Shown one piece after another: positions 47,921-60,440 of a stretch of DNA of 64,000 bases. Positions within the stretch are counted from its first letter, which is position 1. Each line of letters starts with the position of its first letter. Origin of the DNA: Plecoglossus altivelis (lineage: Eukaryota > Chordata > Actinopteri > Osmeriformes > Plecoglossidae). A program made the position numbers and the translations under genes. The stretch covers positions 8,491,732-8,555,731 of the forward strand of contig BROE01000003.1 of NCBI GenBank assembly GCA_036571765.1, read 5' to 3'. A model generated the notes under the pieces. The model saw only the letters and a program-made list of their open reading frames with translations, ran no database searches and had not been told where the DNA came from.

Positions 47921-48700
47921 CATGAACACAAGTTTGTGGTGCGCCTAAGTTCTTAAAAATCAGTGTCAACATTCTTTTGAGGTATATTTAGGAGGAGTAG
48001 CAGGTGTCAGCCACTGTGGAAACTGTTTGCACAGCTTCATGATGTGGTCAGCGTGAACACTAACCCTGTTCAACCGCACATTTAAATGAAGAGAGAGAAA
48101 CAACACCCTTAAATCTGTTTTAGAGCTTTGATGATGACCATGCCACAACTCTCAGTCCCTTCAGTTCAGGGTTTGACATACCTGCCAAAAAACTAAATAA
48201 AACTCTATATTTAACAATTTAGCGCATACCTGGCACAGATGAGAAACTTGTACACAGTCAAGTTGGGTAATAAAGAAAAAGTGGAGGTTATGGCAAATGT
48301 ATATTTAAGTAACTGGTACTCCATGTTGCTGTGAACAATTTGTAAAGACCAAAATTTTGTCTTGACTATTAGATTACATTTGTTATTTAATTTTATCACC
48401 TATATATTTCTGTTATACTTATTAATTAGGCACTCATTAGGTCATGTATAACTAGTAATCATTCATAAAAAATTTGTAAGCATTTAGTCATTTATTGTTA
48501 CCATACATTGACTATACTAGTGGTTGTTCATTACTTAGAGAAAGCCATCTCAACATGTAATAATATCCATGTTTCAGTTATTGAATGTGTTAAAATGTTC
48601 CAGTTACATTTATTTAGCTGAGATTTAATTGAGTTATTTTGATACATGTAACTTCTCTAATTAGGAAGTATGACAATGTAAGTTTACTTATAGGTGGGTC
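47920..48700. other. AT-rich non-coding sequence
   Basis: Very AT-rich between 48360 and 48620, with repeated ATTTA/TTAC words that could be a decayed MITE-like element, but no clear terminal inverted repeats. No coding signal. Confidence 0.5.
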
Positions 48701-48702
48701 TA

Positions 48703-48706
48703 TATA

Positions 48707-48753
<47 letters not shown>

Positions 48754-48786
48754 AAATGTGTGTATGTGTGCGTAAGTGTGTATGTA
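48703..48786. repeat. Imperfect (TG)n/(TATG)n microsatellite
   Basis: TG units are interrupted by CGAG, AAA and TATG steps. The overlapping His/Thr-rich minus-strand frame is an artefact. Confidence 0.9.
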
Positions 48787-48789
48787 TCC

Positions 48790-49500
48790 ACCCATCTATC
48801 CACCCAAATCTAAACATCATGTCAAAAGCTTTTGTTTGGTTTGTATTCTCCATCCTATTTTCTGCTGTATGTTTGCTCAGGTTCTATTCAAGGTCTTGGA
48901 CCGCTTGTAGGTATTGCAACTGTCACTTTTGTTCCCAGGGGAGTGGCATGCAGTTAAACTAAAATCAAGGCCTGTAATTTGTGGTTGAAGGCACACTCTG
49001 AAATCTGTCTGATCTCAGTGCCTGAGGCGTCTGCACACAAGACTTGATTAGAGCAAATTACATGTGGGAGCTACAGCATTAACCACAGCTTGGGGTGAAA
49101 GTCAGTCGTTTGCATTTATGTGTGTCTTTGAGTGGGAGTATCACAGTATATTGAGTGAGTAACTGAGCTACTGTAAAGTTAGCAAATCACTGACTGTGAT
49201 TTGATTCTACACAAACATTTCATAAAATCTGTCAAAAATCAGAGAGAAACGAATTGTTCAGAGAAGTGTTGTCCACCACCTGGTTGCGATCTGTCTTAAG
49301 CCCACACAGATCCTTACAGTTATTAACAACTGAATCCAACTGAATCTACTATTGCTCAATGTATTATCTTCAAGTGTCTGGACAGATATTAAAGACAGAA
49401 GATCTTAGCAAGCTGGAATAGAGAAGGAGGAAAGGGCTACCGGCATCCAAAAACATGGGACCATAGTTTTCCAACATTAAGGTTTATGTGTACCTGTGTC
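48790..49500. other. Non-coding sequence, nothing distinctive
   Basis: Unique mixed sequence without coding signal or repeats. Confidence 0.5.
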
Positions 49501-49613
49501 CATATACATATATGTATATATATATATATATATATATACATATATATATACATATATATATATACACATATATATATGTATATATATATATATATATATA
49601 TGTGTGCGTGTGT
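49501..49613. repeat. Long (TA)n-rich microsatellite with TG end
   Basis: About 110 bp of alternating TA with CA/TG interruptions. Because TA is self-complementary and the CACA/TGTG interruptions are arranged oppositely (about 49565 and 49601), large parts can fold back on themselves. It creates spurious Tyr/Ile-rich frames of 172-173 codons. Confidence 0.95.
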
Positions 49614-49619
49614 TTATAT

Positions 49620-49850
49620 CATTCTTGATTCACTTACCTCAAGCTTACCTGCATTTCAGGAAAGACCTCATTTTTCACATCACATGTCCCCACGAGGAAC
49701 TAGACCAGAGACAAAAGCAGAACATTTTAGAGCCCTGTTCTGCCCCGAATGGGAGCGTGTATGTCATGTTGGAGGTGTGGAGTTTTCTATCGACTCATGG
49801 GCCTCTTCAATCCCCTGGGCATTTTTACTTTGGGCCTCTGTCGGGTCGCT
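49620..49850. other. Unique sequence after the TA repeat
   Basis: Two donor-like words on the minus strand (GAG|GTAAGT and CAG|GTAAGC) lie ten bases apart near 49635-49648. The plus-strand open frame is continuous with the TA repeat and is not recognisable. No gene is supported. Confidence 0.4.
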
Positions 49851-49985
49851 TTCTTTTTCCTTTCTTTTTTCTTTCTTTGTCTCTCTGTCTGTCTCTATAC
49901 TTCTGTCTCTTTTTCTATTTTCTTTTTCCTTCTTTCCATCTCTCTTTCACACACGCACACACACTTTCCTACTCTTTCTCTGCTC
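49850..49985. repeat. Pyrimidine-rich low-complexity tract
   Basis: CTTT, TCTC and TTTC units dominate for about 130 bp, with a short CACACA segment near 49950. It gives Phe/Leu/Ser-rich spurious peptides. Confidence 0.85.
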
Positions 49986-49999
49986 CTTTGTTTGCTGTG

Positions 50000-51091
50000 T
50001 ATAAGAGGGTTTTTTAAACCCAGCCAGTGTTTGTAATTAGCTCCCAATGTTGGAATGGAACATGTTGAGGTGGGTGTTAATGGGACGACCAGGCCCTCTT
50101 TCTCACAGCAGGCTGAGAGCAGAAACAGAAACTGGGCTTTGTTCCCTGGGCTAGTAGAAGACAAAAACGGGCATAAAGTGCGTAGAAGGACCTCTGGAAA
50201 ATATTAACAGGCATTCGCAGCTTTAAAAAAATATCTCCAATGGAATGAAACAGAAGGCAAATATAATGACTGTCAACTCTTGAGAAAGTGTTGAGTTGGA
50301 AACCAATATGGTACATACAATTGTGATATTTTACAAACTTCTTCATTGTGAAATTTTCTGAAATTAAACAATTGTTATTTGTGGTTTCATGACTATGTGT
50401 GAGTTATGCATTAGGGAACTGAACATAGCTGATACAAACTACAGATCTAGTGCATGTAACTATGCTCATCAAAAGTGTCATGTTTACTTGTGTTTGTGAT
50501 ATTTTGCCCAAGATAATTATGTTTTAGAGTTGTACAATATATTGCGATGACATGTAAACTGCAGTTTTTTAACAGGTATCTGGAATCTGGCTACTGTTCC
50601 TGGATTTTTATCTGGTACAAAAACTTGAACAAAAATGTGAACTCTGGACATTTGGTCATCAGAGTTCACAATCCCTGGGAATGCTGTGGGAGTGTTTCCC
50701 AAATCTTTCAAGATCTAGTCTTTTTTTCTTCTTCCACACCACACATTCAAACACACTGCTACTGGAGCAATCCATTATTGTGTCAAAGTTCTTGTTCTAC
50801 TTTGGCCGGGAAACACAGCAAAACAGCTTGTTTTCATTTTAGACAGGGAAAGACAGGACTACGTTTCAAGTCCCCTGCTCCTCCAGATGTGTCTTGATCA
50901 AGGGAAGTTGACTAAGCGCTTTGTGTCCTTTAAGACACTAATGTGATTATGTCACATATTTTCAGCTGATTCCCATTCCTATTAGTCTTGGTGTGGGGTC
51001 TGTCGCTCAATGGTCTCTATCAGAATGGAAAGCAGGGAGATTTTTCTTTCAACAGAGTCTGGTTCCTTGCCAACCAGAGTAAACTGAGGCT

Positions 51092-51095
<4 letters not shown>
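50000..51095. other. Non-coding sequence, nothing distinctive
   Basis: Unique sequence. A 116-codon plus frame (50547-50897) and its minus-strand shadow are unrecognised. No tandem repeats. Confidence 0.5.
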
Positions 51096-51099
<4 letters not shown>

Positions 51100-51135
<36 letters not shown>

Positions 51136-51152
51136 TGTGTGTGTGTGTGTGG
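51100..51152. repeat. (GT)n microsatellite with CG interruption
   Basis: About 26 GT units with a GCGC interruption near 51131. Confidence 0.93.
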
Positions 51153-51154
51153 AG

Positions 51155-52950
51155 GCAGTGTCTTGGTGGCTTTGAAAATAACTTGACATAGGGTATTCCC
51201 AAACTAAATAGTAAGGAGTGATGTTAGTGTCATTAGGGCTTGTTGGTAAGTCACCAAGTTGGCCAAAATGTAAGTCAAACAATCTCTCTGAAAGTTTTAA
51301 GATTCTCAAAGATTCTTTGGTTTGGTAATGTTCATACACATAAAAATGAAGCAGTCATATGATATGATGTCACTATCGAATGACCATGTGCAATCATTTG
51401 AATTGATGTCACAAGACAGAAATATAAGTAGCCTTAAGGATAGTATGTGAATGACTATGGATGTCATGGGATGTTGGAATCAGATGTTAATTTTTTACAT
51501 TTTCGTTTTAGTCACATTACATAGAATAACACAGAGATCATTTCCTCTCTCATCGTAAACAGCACAGGCGAGTCTTTGACACCTGGCAGGATGCATCAGT
51601 GTACCTTGACCTCCCCTCCACGCTCACTTAGTCTTCTACAAGGAAATTAAACATCGGAAAGAAATTGTGACACAATGATACATACCCACACATATCTGAT
51701 GACTCATGTCTGTGGCAAACATTTTTCCCCAGTAAAATCCTGGCCAAAGAAATAATCAAAAGTTTTAATAAGATACTTTCAGCCTCTATCCTGAATTGGG
51801 GTTAACTCCGTATACACATTTGTGCCCCCATGCTACAGTACTTCAAATGTAATTGATATATCATGCATGCATCTCACACTGAGACTGTCAGACAATACAA
51901 CAAACCAAGGTTATGTTATGATATTTAAAAGTTAACAAAGGTTGCTAATCAGGTTATCAACTTGTAAAAATAAAAGGTTAGAGCAGAAGGGATGTATAGT
52001 GTAATATTCTGTCTGGATGTAGCTAATAGTAAGCGTAAACCTTTGAATACACAAATGAATACGTTGTGTGGTTTTTGTTGTAAAGAATCTGAAAATGGGT
52101 GTTTCCTTCTGTTTCTGACAGGTAAACTATCTAATAGTTGTAAAAAGGGTATCTGTTGATCCATTCATCTATTCAATAAGAGCATATTTAATAGATGAGT
52201 AACAAAATACATGTTTTGAACAAATGGTTACAGTCTTTCCAGCTCAAAAACGAGTTTCAAAAAAGTGTTTAATTAAACATGAATCAAGACATTGTATAAC
52301 TTGTGCAATACAAAAACAAAATCCTTATTGAGAAATGAAAAAGGGCATATTCAAGCATCCGCTTTTGACTTGTTGGATTTATGATGACAGTTGAAAATAT
52401 CAATAGCAGACTGTGCTCATCAATACGTCAAACATTGTACTGTGTGATGTTAACACGTTTCGCTAGCTAGCTGCAGTAGAGCTAGCTAGTCACTATTACT
52501 TTTTCCTAGAAGGACTGAGGTCCAGCTTGACTGTCAGTCAACCATGATGTGTGGCCAGATCAATGTGCTCACATCTTAAGTATATCATAGCAAAACATTT
52601 TGTAACGTGCATACCTCCCCTGTGTGGCTCTGAAGGTGTAGGCCCAAGTTCTTAAACATTGATAGCTGATAAATGACCAAAGAAGGTTAGAATGTTGCAA
52701 TAGGATAATACAGACCATTCTTGTGCATGGATTGTGTTTCAAGTGAAAGTTTTAAGCTCAAGTGAGACAGAGATTATTACGTGATTTTTGAACTTTGCAT
52801 TAGGACAAACTAGATAATCCTGCTGTAGACAGTTTGTTAAATGCAAGAGCCACTTTCTGGGTTCATCACTGTTTGGAGCAGATTAGTAGAGGGTAGTGGA
52901 TCTCATATGGCCTGGTCAGAGGCCATCATTGCAAGGCTTAAGGGATTATT
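51155..52950. other. AT-rich non-coding sequence
   Basis: Unique AT-rich sequence without coding signal. A perfect 10-bp inverted repeat at 52463-52489 is listed separately. Confidence 0.6.
52463..52489. repeat. Perfect 10-bp inverted repeat of CTAG/AGCT words
   Basis: CTAGCTAGCT (52463-52472) and AGCTAGCTAG (52480-52489) are exact reverse complements separated by seven bases. Each arm is itself nearly palindromic. Cruciform or chance; no associated gene. Confidence 0.8.
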
Positions 52951-52956
52951 GTCCTG

Positions 52957-53085
52957 GCTCTCTCTCTCTTTTTCTCTTGCTCTGTCTCTATCTCACTCAC
53001 TCTTGCTCACTCGCTTGTTCTCACTTGTTCTGATTTTTCTCTCTACCTCGCTGTCTCTCTCTTTTTGCTCTGCCTCACTCTCTAA
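52957..53085. repeat. CT-rich degenerate microsatellite
   Basis: TCTC, CTCACT and TTTTT units on the plus strand, with degenerate CTCGCT repeats. It underlies the Ser/Leu-rich frame at 52841-53212. Confidence 0.85.
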
Positions 53086-53089
53086 TATT

Positions 53090-55440
53090 CAATCAAATTA
53101 TATTGGAAAACTCCTGTCAATCTGTAAGTTCATCTTCCAATCTGTTCACTACAACAGTTCTGTGTTTCATTCCTGTGTGTCATGTTCAGCTGTGATGAGC
53201 TTTACTCTATAGATTTGCCATTCTCCTTGTTTGACACACAGGCATATTTCAACAATCCAGTTTGGGGTATATAAAGTAGCTAACTGCAGTGACTGACTTA
53301 CAATGCAATGGCATCCACAGGAAGAACCATGGTCGCTGGGGCTAGGAAGGATGGGTCAGAGGCTAAGTCCCTGTTTAAAGACGCCATGAGCCTGTTCCAT
53401 CAACCGACAGGCCATTTCAGTGTACGTTGGATGATATGTAATTTCCCATCTGCTTCATGGCCATTTCTGATCCCTGGGCTCTTGTCAGCAAACTCTTCAG
53501 CAAAGATATCATCTGTAATATAAGGAGGACTTTGGCAATACTTAGGGCCTTAACAGGCCCTTCACTTCCCTGTCTGTGTAGATGGCTTAAGGAATGTGAG
53601 AGCACAGGTCAAAAGTAAACGGTTTGCAAACACTGGATCAAATAACCCAGGTTGAAGTGGTTTAAGACAGCTTGGATGCTCAATTTCAAATATGTGACTG
53701 CTGTTGGAAACTTTTTCTGACCTGTAATTATTCGATGACCTTTATTTATGTCTTCAAACAAGAAACATTATTGTTTTGTGTCATCACATACTGTAGTACA
53801 CATACGCATGCACAGTAATCTGACCTAGCGCCCGAAAACTGTTTGCACTGGAAGAAAAAATGGAAAAGGCTGGGTCATGTTTTTATGATGTTTTGACGAC
53901 ATAACTAACAAGACAAAAATCACGAAAACGGTATGACCCTTGCCAGTAATAGTGGATAGAAAATAAATGTTCATAATAAAACATATCTGAAAGCCACAAG
54001 ATGAACATTGAAATATTAAATTGAAGCACATTTGTTTGATAGCATGTTTTTTATGTCTCATTATCGGCAAACAGAAACTTGGCATGTATAATGACTTATT
54101 AATATACTCTGGAGAGGAATGCAAGACAGCATGGCCCGTGGCCTGGCCAGGAGTGCTGCAGTTATAATATAAAACATTCACTTGGCAACTACTGCACTGC
54201 TGAACACACACAGCTTAACACATGGTATTGTTTGTTGCCAAACGGCCTTTTAATTGCGAGCAAGAGTAAAGAAAGTAAAATAATAATCAGTCAAGTCCTA
54301 AACATGCATTTGTAATCCCTGAAAGTTGTTGTTTTGTATTTTTAAAGAGCTCTGGTTATTGTAGGAATTTATATTTAGTGCATGTGACTTAGCTACTGTG
54401 TATGAATACAAGTTTGAGGGATTGCGTTCGTAAAACTTTTCTGTGCATTTTAGCAATAATCCTTCATTCCCATCAAAGGCACATACCAATTTAATAGATC
54501 ATTTTTAACTGCTCTCAAAACCCACAGAACATACACATTAGCAACATGTCTTTGTGTGTCAGTGGTATTATCTACAGACTTACTGCATAGTATCTTTTAA
54601 CATGTCATGTTACAGTACATTACATTCATGCTTTTGTCCACCTTCTCAACGAACCCTAACATTCTCTGTCTCTTTTGGCTTGTAAGGCAGCCACTGTTTT
54701 CCCTCTGGGATGAGTATTCCAATCCAACAACACAGCTTCAAAGAGCTCTCACCAAGCTAACCACCCATGCTGCTTTGTAAATCCAGCTGTTTCCCCTTTG
54801 TTTCTCTAACTCGTTCACTTCATAAAGTATTTCCAAAACTCCTCCGCACAAGCTGTGGGAACAACCAATCATTCGTTCAGAGCTGAGAGGAGGAGATTTT
54901 AAGACAATGAAATGTTTTCGCTGAATCACTCACTACACTGTACGCATATCCAGCTGCTTGTCCTCAAACGTAGTAGACATCACTTGTAAAACATTCTCAT
55001 TAGTTACTCAACACTTCTGGGGCTAAGGAGTTCCTGGTGACAGTTTCCACTCCTTGTTTCCTCCCACCCTCTCAGAACCGCCCACCATGAAGTCTGGAAC
55101 TCTCCCTCCTTTTCTACTTAGGGGAGAAGCCATCCAACATTGGCAAAGTAAAGGCAAAGGAATGGGAGCATTTCACATTTTCAAATGGACATCGTTCATT
55201 TCAGTGTGCAGTAAAGATGGGCATCAACATTGGGCGCAAATCAATTTCATGAATCAGTCAATCCTATTGATATGCATGCACATTAGCCAGGTGGAGTTAC
55301 GTTAACTTGCAGAACTCTCTAACTGAAAATGTTGGCTCTTATTTGAAAGATTTCTTGGAGTTTCCTCTGAGTGCATTTAACCAATAACATTATGTGTTGC
55401 CCATTTGTATTTGCCAGTCAAAAGCTTTTATTCCTACCAA
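53090..55440. other. Non-coding sequence, nothing distinctive
   Basis: Unique sequence with frames up to 128 codons on the minus strand (53825-54211) that are unrecognised. No RNA genes or repeats are supported. Confidence 0.5.
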
Positions 55441-55449
55441 GTTTGTTGA

Positions 55450-55490
55450 CTGTGAGAAAGAGAGGGAGAGTGAAACAGAGAGAGCAAGTT
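55450..55490. repeat. Short GA-rich purine tract
   Basis: GAGA/GGGA-rich sequence on the plus strand, about 40 bp. Confidence 0.75.
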
Positions 55491-55499
55491 TACATTCTG

Positions 55500-56025
55500 T
55501 TTGAATTCCTCCTTCTGATGTGTCAGTTGGGGCTCAGTATGCACTAATGTTACTCTTTGGAGCTTCATTTCAGGAATGTAGATGCCTTGGTCCCAGACAG
55601 GCAGTGATTTATCTCCTCATCTATCCTTGTACACATCTGCCTGTGCCCTTGTGTCATTCCTGTTGCTCATTCCTTCTTTCAGCCAGCTTGTCTCCCATGA
55701 GACCTGGGACTCCCCCACTTGTCCCACTCTGCCCCCTGCACACACCTCACACACATAAAAGGCATACAAGTCCAACACACAGCTCTCCATACCCACACAG
55801 CCATCCACCCATGCAAACGTTTACACACGCTTATCCTACATTTGCACACAGACGCTCCTGGCTTGATCCCTCTCTCTCCTCGCTGGCGAGCAGAAGATTG
55901 CTATATCCGTTTAACACTTGCAATATCAACAACCAGGGCTTGAACTTTGCTGGACTTGGGAACTGCAGAGAAGCTTTGTTGTATACCATGCAAAGTGACC
56001 TGATACCCATACTTCCTTTCTGTCA
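55500..56025. other. Mixed sequence with CA-rich low-complexity segment
   Basis: Between about 55738 and 55852 the plus strand is rich in CACAC and CCCA words. A 193-codon frame (55520-56101) crosses it, giving a His/Pro/Thr-rich peptide with no recognisable domain. I treat it as a chance frame sustained by low complexity. Confidence 0.5.
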
Positions 56026-56029
56026 ACAG

Positions 56030-56127
56030 AGATTACGGTCTGAGGATTGTGGCAGGACCTCATGGCAAGCCAACCTGCTGCTCTCTGCTCTCAGTGGATA
56101 AACAGAGCATGTGCCGACAGCATGCAG
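56030..56127 (+). other. Candidate internal exon (unproven)
   Basis: CTTCCTTTCTGTCAACAG (AG at 56028-56029) is a good acceptor. The downstream frame beginning DYGLRIVAGPHGKPTCCSLL stays open for about 80 codons to 56270. The nearest donor is CAG|GTTTGT at 56127/56128, which is weak. A second frame is open for 24 codons. No family is recognised. Confidence 0.13.
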
Positions 56128-56274
56128 GTTTGTTTGTCTTGTCAGTAAAGGGTATAAACAGCAGCAGAGCCAGCCACAACAGCCCCCATGTAAAAGTTCC
56201 ACATAATCTCCACAGCAGTGTGGCTCACACAATATTGTTCAGTGGCATCAAGTTGTGTGTACCCATGTAGCTCA

Positions 56275-59200
56275 TTTTCAGATGTTCCCTTTTCCTATTG
56301 CACTGTGCCCTACAAGTACACCTCCTACTGAAGCACCCCTCTGCATTGTCTTGATTTCACATTTCCTCGCCTGGGTGTGTGTGTGTGCCCTGCCGAGGAA
56401 CTTGTGTGCCTGGTGTGAGGTCAGGTGTTATTTATCACTGCTGTCAAGGCCAGGAGTTGACATTCGTTGAGGCATTCTGCACTTCTATTGTAATTGAGTC
56501 TTGTCTTTTCGAGGACTCCAACAAACACAACTATGTCAGGACACTTCACAGCTATATATTACTAGCCTCACAGAGGCAGACAACTGGTGAGTTATCACTC
56601 TGTATCAACACAACAGATGAGGGAAATGCATCTGTCTGTAAAAAGACTGCAACATGGTAGGACAGCATTCAATTCTTCTGCCAATGCATTTGCTTACTTC
56701 TGTGTTATTTTAATTCACAGTTTCTTTGAGGCCGATCTGTTTCTGGAGCTTGGATAGTTTTGCCTGCAAGAAGGGATCGCAAGCAATGTGACATACAGAA
56801 TCAAGTCAGCCACTGGCTGAAATCATTTGGGATACCACTAAGTACTAGGTGTTGTTCTTATAATTAGCCCTTATGATCCAGGGAGATTTTCAAATAAAAG
56901 TAATTTTTTGCTGAAACTAAAGCATTCATCAAGTGCCACACAGTGTTACAAAGAGAGAAAAACTGGTCAAAACCTTTGATAGTGTTGACATTTTTGGGGC
57001 AAGAGCTCTATGTACATTTTCAGAGGTCATCGGAAAGTAAACACCTATTAATGGTTACCTCAAGACAACCAGATAAACAGGTCGAGGTAATGATTAAGCC
57101 AGTGTTGGTCAGGTTATAGGCCATGTGTGCATAAAGACATGTTGGGTGAAAGCAGGTTCATGGCGGTGCTTAGGAGTGAGTGTAATTGTTTTAGGACTGC
57201 GTTCTTTGACCTATAATGTGTGAAAGTAGTACAGTAGTTCTGGACAGAACAACTCAACCCTTTTGATAAAGAAATGCCACACAAACACTCTGTTTGTGGA
57301 GGACTCTGTAAAATATGCCTGTTGGAAGCCATCACTATAGTTATTCAGGTATTGTGGGTGGGTTGTTGGCTGTTCCGACTACAACGAGGAGAGAAGAAAG
57401 CACTCTCAAGTTCACAAGGTCACATACAGCCCAGGGATAAAGTAAACTGAGCAAAACTGTGCAAGCTGCAACTTATCAGTCTTCTTGCATGCCAGGACTT
57501 TTTTCTTTCTTTCTTTCCATCGCAATTTCTCCCTTCATATCATTTTTGTGTTTTGAAAACAAAGTGGGCTGAGCTCAGCACCAAATGTCAGTAGACCCTT
57601 GACGAGTAAGGGTTTTTCCTCTGTCTCTTTTTATCAAGTATTGAAAGTGTGGTGATTGTGTAAAAATCACACATTGAAACATACTATTCGCACATGTGAA
57701 TGTGTCTATGTGACACGCACGTGCGAACACATATCAGTGCCTTGTCATCCAGAGCCACTCAAGCGCTTATCCCATAAAAGCAAGGTTTTAGCAGAATTTC
57801 AAAACAGTATTTGGAAAAATACGTAGTGGTAATGATGTGAAATGTGAAAGCATTGCTGCACTTTACACTGTTTATGGTACATCATATGTTCACCAGCTTC
57901 AGTATCACTCTTGCTATATTCTTGCTATTTTCAATAATCTGCACCCAGAATATTGATCTGATATTTCTCACTAGTAGTCTAATTAATCCATGTTAATGTG
58001 ATGTGATTCTGCAATGTGATTGTCTCAAATGTTGCGGCTTGGGTGATTCTCTTAGTAAGTCAGTATGCCCTGCCTATGCTGTTTTCATGGCATTGGCCAG
58101 CTTGTGAGTCATTTAAGCCCTTGACGACAACTGGCATTCAGCTCTGGTGTCTGACTGTTCCTGTACAGTGTACTGTGTCTGTGACATGTCTTCAAATTAC
58201 ATTATGACGATTACAAGAATGGGTCATTCATCATGCAAACTCTTACGTTTCAAAGGTGGTGAATGCTGCAGTCCTGAAAACTGAAGTAACACATGGAAGA
58301 CAAACACATTTCAAACTTGCTGTAAATAGTCTTTTAATTCACATGACATGTCTAAAGTCTAAAACTCAGGTCAAGCCAAAAGCAAATTGTACACATATCT
58401 TGGTGCTAAAGTGTTAACTCGTGAGTTTCTGTGGCCTACCAGGACTTGATCAAATTAATAATTAAGCAGTATTTTTTGCATGTGGGTTAGCAGCACAAAC
58501 TATGGTAAAAAAAACTATATAAAACCAAGTCAAAAATCTGTCATAAATTATGAGAAAGGGGATTATATAAATAAGTGTCTCCTACGCATAAACTTCAACA
58601 TTAGATAGCACAAAAAACCAAGAGGGTCATCTGGTTTCCAAGAAGAAGATAACTTGGAGCCTTTTACCAGTATCTCAGTTTCTGGGAGGCATCCTTGGTG
58701 CTCTCCATCATCATCCAGTTGACACAATACTAAAGGCTTCCAACAGCCGCACAGGGTCCCTAATCAAAAAGTAATTGTAATAGATATTGGGGGAGTGCGA
58801 ACACATGACCATATGGCTGGTATCAGTCGTCTAAAGCTGCACACAGCATTAAAACAACAAAGGAGTAACAGCTAAGACAAGGCAAAAAAAAGTGTGAGAT
58901 CCCAGATATGGTTGACAAGGCAACGTATTTCATGACTTGAGAACCGATCACTGACAGAATTTTCTGCTTACAACTTTGTTGTTGTTTTGAACTGTATACT
59001 GTAATTGATGCTAGATTGTTATTCCTTTGCATCATACAAAGGTGTTTTCTTTGTATGTGAAATCGCTGTCATGATGTTAGAATCTAATGAACAACAATTG
59101 CACAACAAATAGGACTGACTGACTTTAAAAATCCTCTGTCATGTTTGGAAGACATGTTTGAATTCCTGGACAAGGTTAGAAAAGACTGTCTCATCACATT

Positions 59201-59460
59201 GAGTTATCGTGTAATTCCCTTTGACTAAACTGATTGACTGAGGAAATAGGACCACACATTAGCTTTACTGCCAAATTCACTACCATGTAATTCACTTTGG
59301 TAGGGCACATGTTAGTCAACAACCTGTTGATAACTGTACAAGTGACACCTAACAATATTCATTTCTACCATGTCAGTCTAACAGACTTGCCTGTAATGGC
59401 AATTTAGACAGGAGCTTTGTTTGTAAAGTGAGTTAATAGGTAGATTAATTACAAGTGATG
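56275..59460. other. AT-rich non-coding sequence
   Basis: Unique sequence with frames up to 93 codons and none recognisable. It holds an E-box inverted-repeat cluster at 57687-57727. Otherwise featureless. Confidence 0.55.
57687..57727. promoter_or_regulatory. E-box-containing inverted repeat
   Basis: TTCGCAC (57687-57693) and GTGCGAA (57721-57727) are exact reverse complements. The interval holds CACATGTG (57691-57698) and the palindrome GCACGTGC (57717-57724), both containing E-box cores (CANNTG). It could be a bHLH-binding module or an eroded CA/TG repeat. Confidence 0.35.
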
Positions 59461-59469
59461 TTGACTCAG

Positions 59470-59472
<3 letters not shown>

Positions 59473-59521
<49 letters not shown>

Positions 59522-59540
59522 CACACACACATGCACACAA
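59473..59540. repeat. (TC)23 with adjoining (AC)n compound microsatellite
   Basis: Twenty-three perfect TC units (59473-59518) are followed by an interrupted AC tract to about 59540. Confidence 0.95.
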
Positions 59541-59544
59541 ACTA

Positions 59545-59955
59545 AACAAAACCAAATCAAACCAGACAGATATCACAGCCGTTAAATCAACCTTTACAAC
59601 AATACTTAGCACATCCAGCCTTGAAACCGAGCCGGAAGCATGTCATTTGTAGAGCAACAGCTGACTTTTTAGTTTTCAAGTTCTAATACTTCATACTTCA
59701 TGCATGCTCAGGCGTTTTATGGACAATGCATGGCTCAAGCATAGTCTACTTTCCCTTCCTAAAAGTGTATGATGAAACAATGTAATTGTGTGGAAAATGC
59801 ATGCAACCCCCAAACAGCGTAACCACCCCTGCTGCACTCCCCTGTGGATAACAAATGGGCCTTTTCTCTAGGAATTGAGGCTAAACGATGGTTTCACTTA
59901 GAGAGCAAAGTGACTGTCCATCTTCATAACAGTGCTCTCCATCAAAGAGCAATGA
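59545..59955. other. Non-coding sequence, nothing distinctive
   Basis: Unique sequence without coding signal. Confidence 0.5.
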
Positions 59956-59959
59956 ATCC

Positions 59960-60440
59960 CATCCCATTCCACTGGTGCTGATTAAACGCAGCCAATGGAT
60001 ATCCACTCTGTGAGGGCACATGCAGTCGGCCCCATGTCAGTCTGGCACCTGCAACTATCAGGTTCCTCCACGGACACGATGGGAAAAGCCCCGCACATCT
60101 GGCCAGGGAGACAGAGGATCGTTCCGGGTGTGCCATTCAGAGCCCTGTGTTTGAAAGTGACACACCACCACTTGACTCAAATGACTAAAGGTATTTCTTA
60201 TCTGAGGGGTCCATTTCAAATCCTCCAGGCCACTAAGATCAGCTATTAAGGATATTTCCTTCTTCATTTTAGTTTTGAACTTTATGACTGTGAAGTGTAG
60301 ATGTTGATAATTAGCGTTTAACTCGCCAATAAATGGATTGTGCGTACAAAGGTATGGTCTACAGGGGTTCCTGAGGAGATAAGCTAGAGGCTTGATTCCA
60401 CATTGAGCTAAAATTGCCAATTTTATTGGCTGCTGTCAAA
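59960..60440. promoter_or_regulatory. Candidate conserved non-coding element
   Basis: Repeat-free block with GTTGATAATTAGCG, GCCAATAAATGG and CCAATTTTATTGG (a near-palindromic CCAAT word at about 60418-60430). Frames are open on both strands (minus 60058-60420, 120 codons), with no recognised peptide. The texture is enhancer-like. Confidence 0.37.

Noticed and set aside
48360..48620. AT-rich stretch with repeated ATTTA/TTAC words suggesting a MITE
   Set aside because: No terminal inverted repeats or target-site duplication could be found by eye.
49486..50017. 172- and 173-codon frames rich in Tyr/Ile then Phe/Ser
   Set aside because: They are translations of the TA microsatellite and the following pyrimidine tract.
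55520..56101. 193-codon plus-strand open frame
   Set aside because: The middle third is translated CA/CCCA low-complexity sequence (His/Pro/Thr-rich), and no domain is recognisable.
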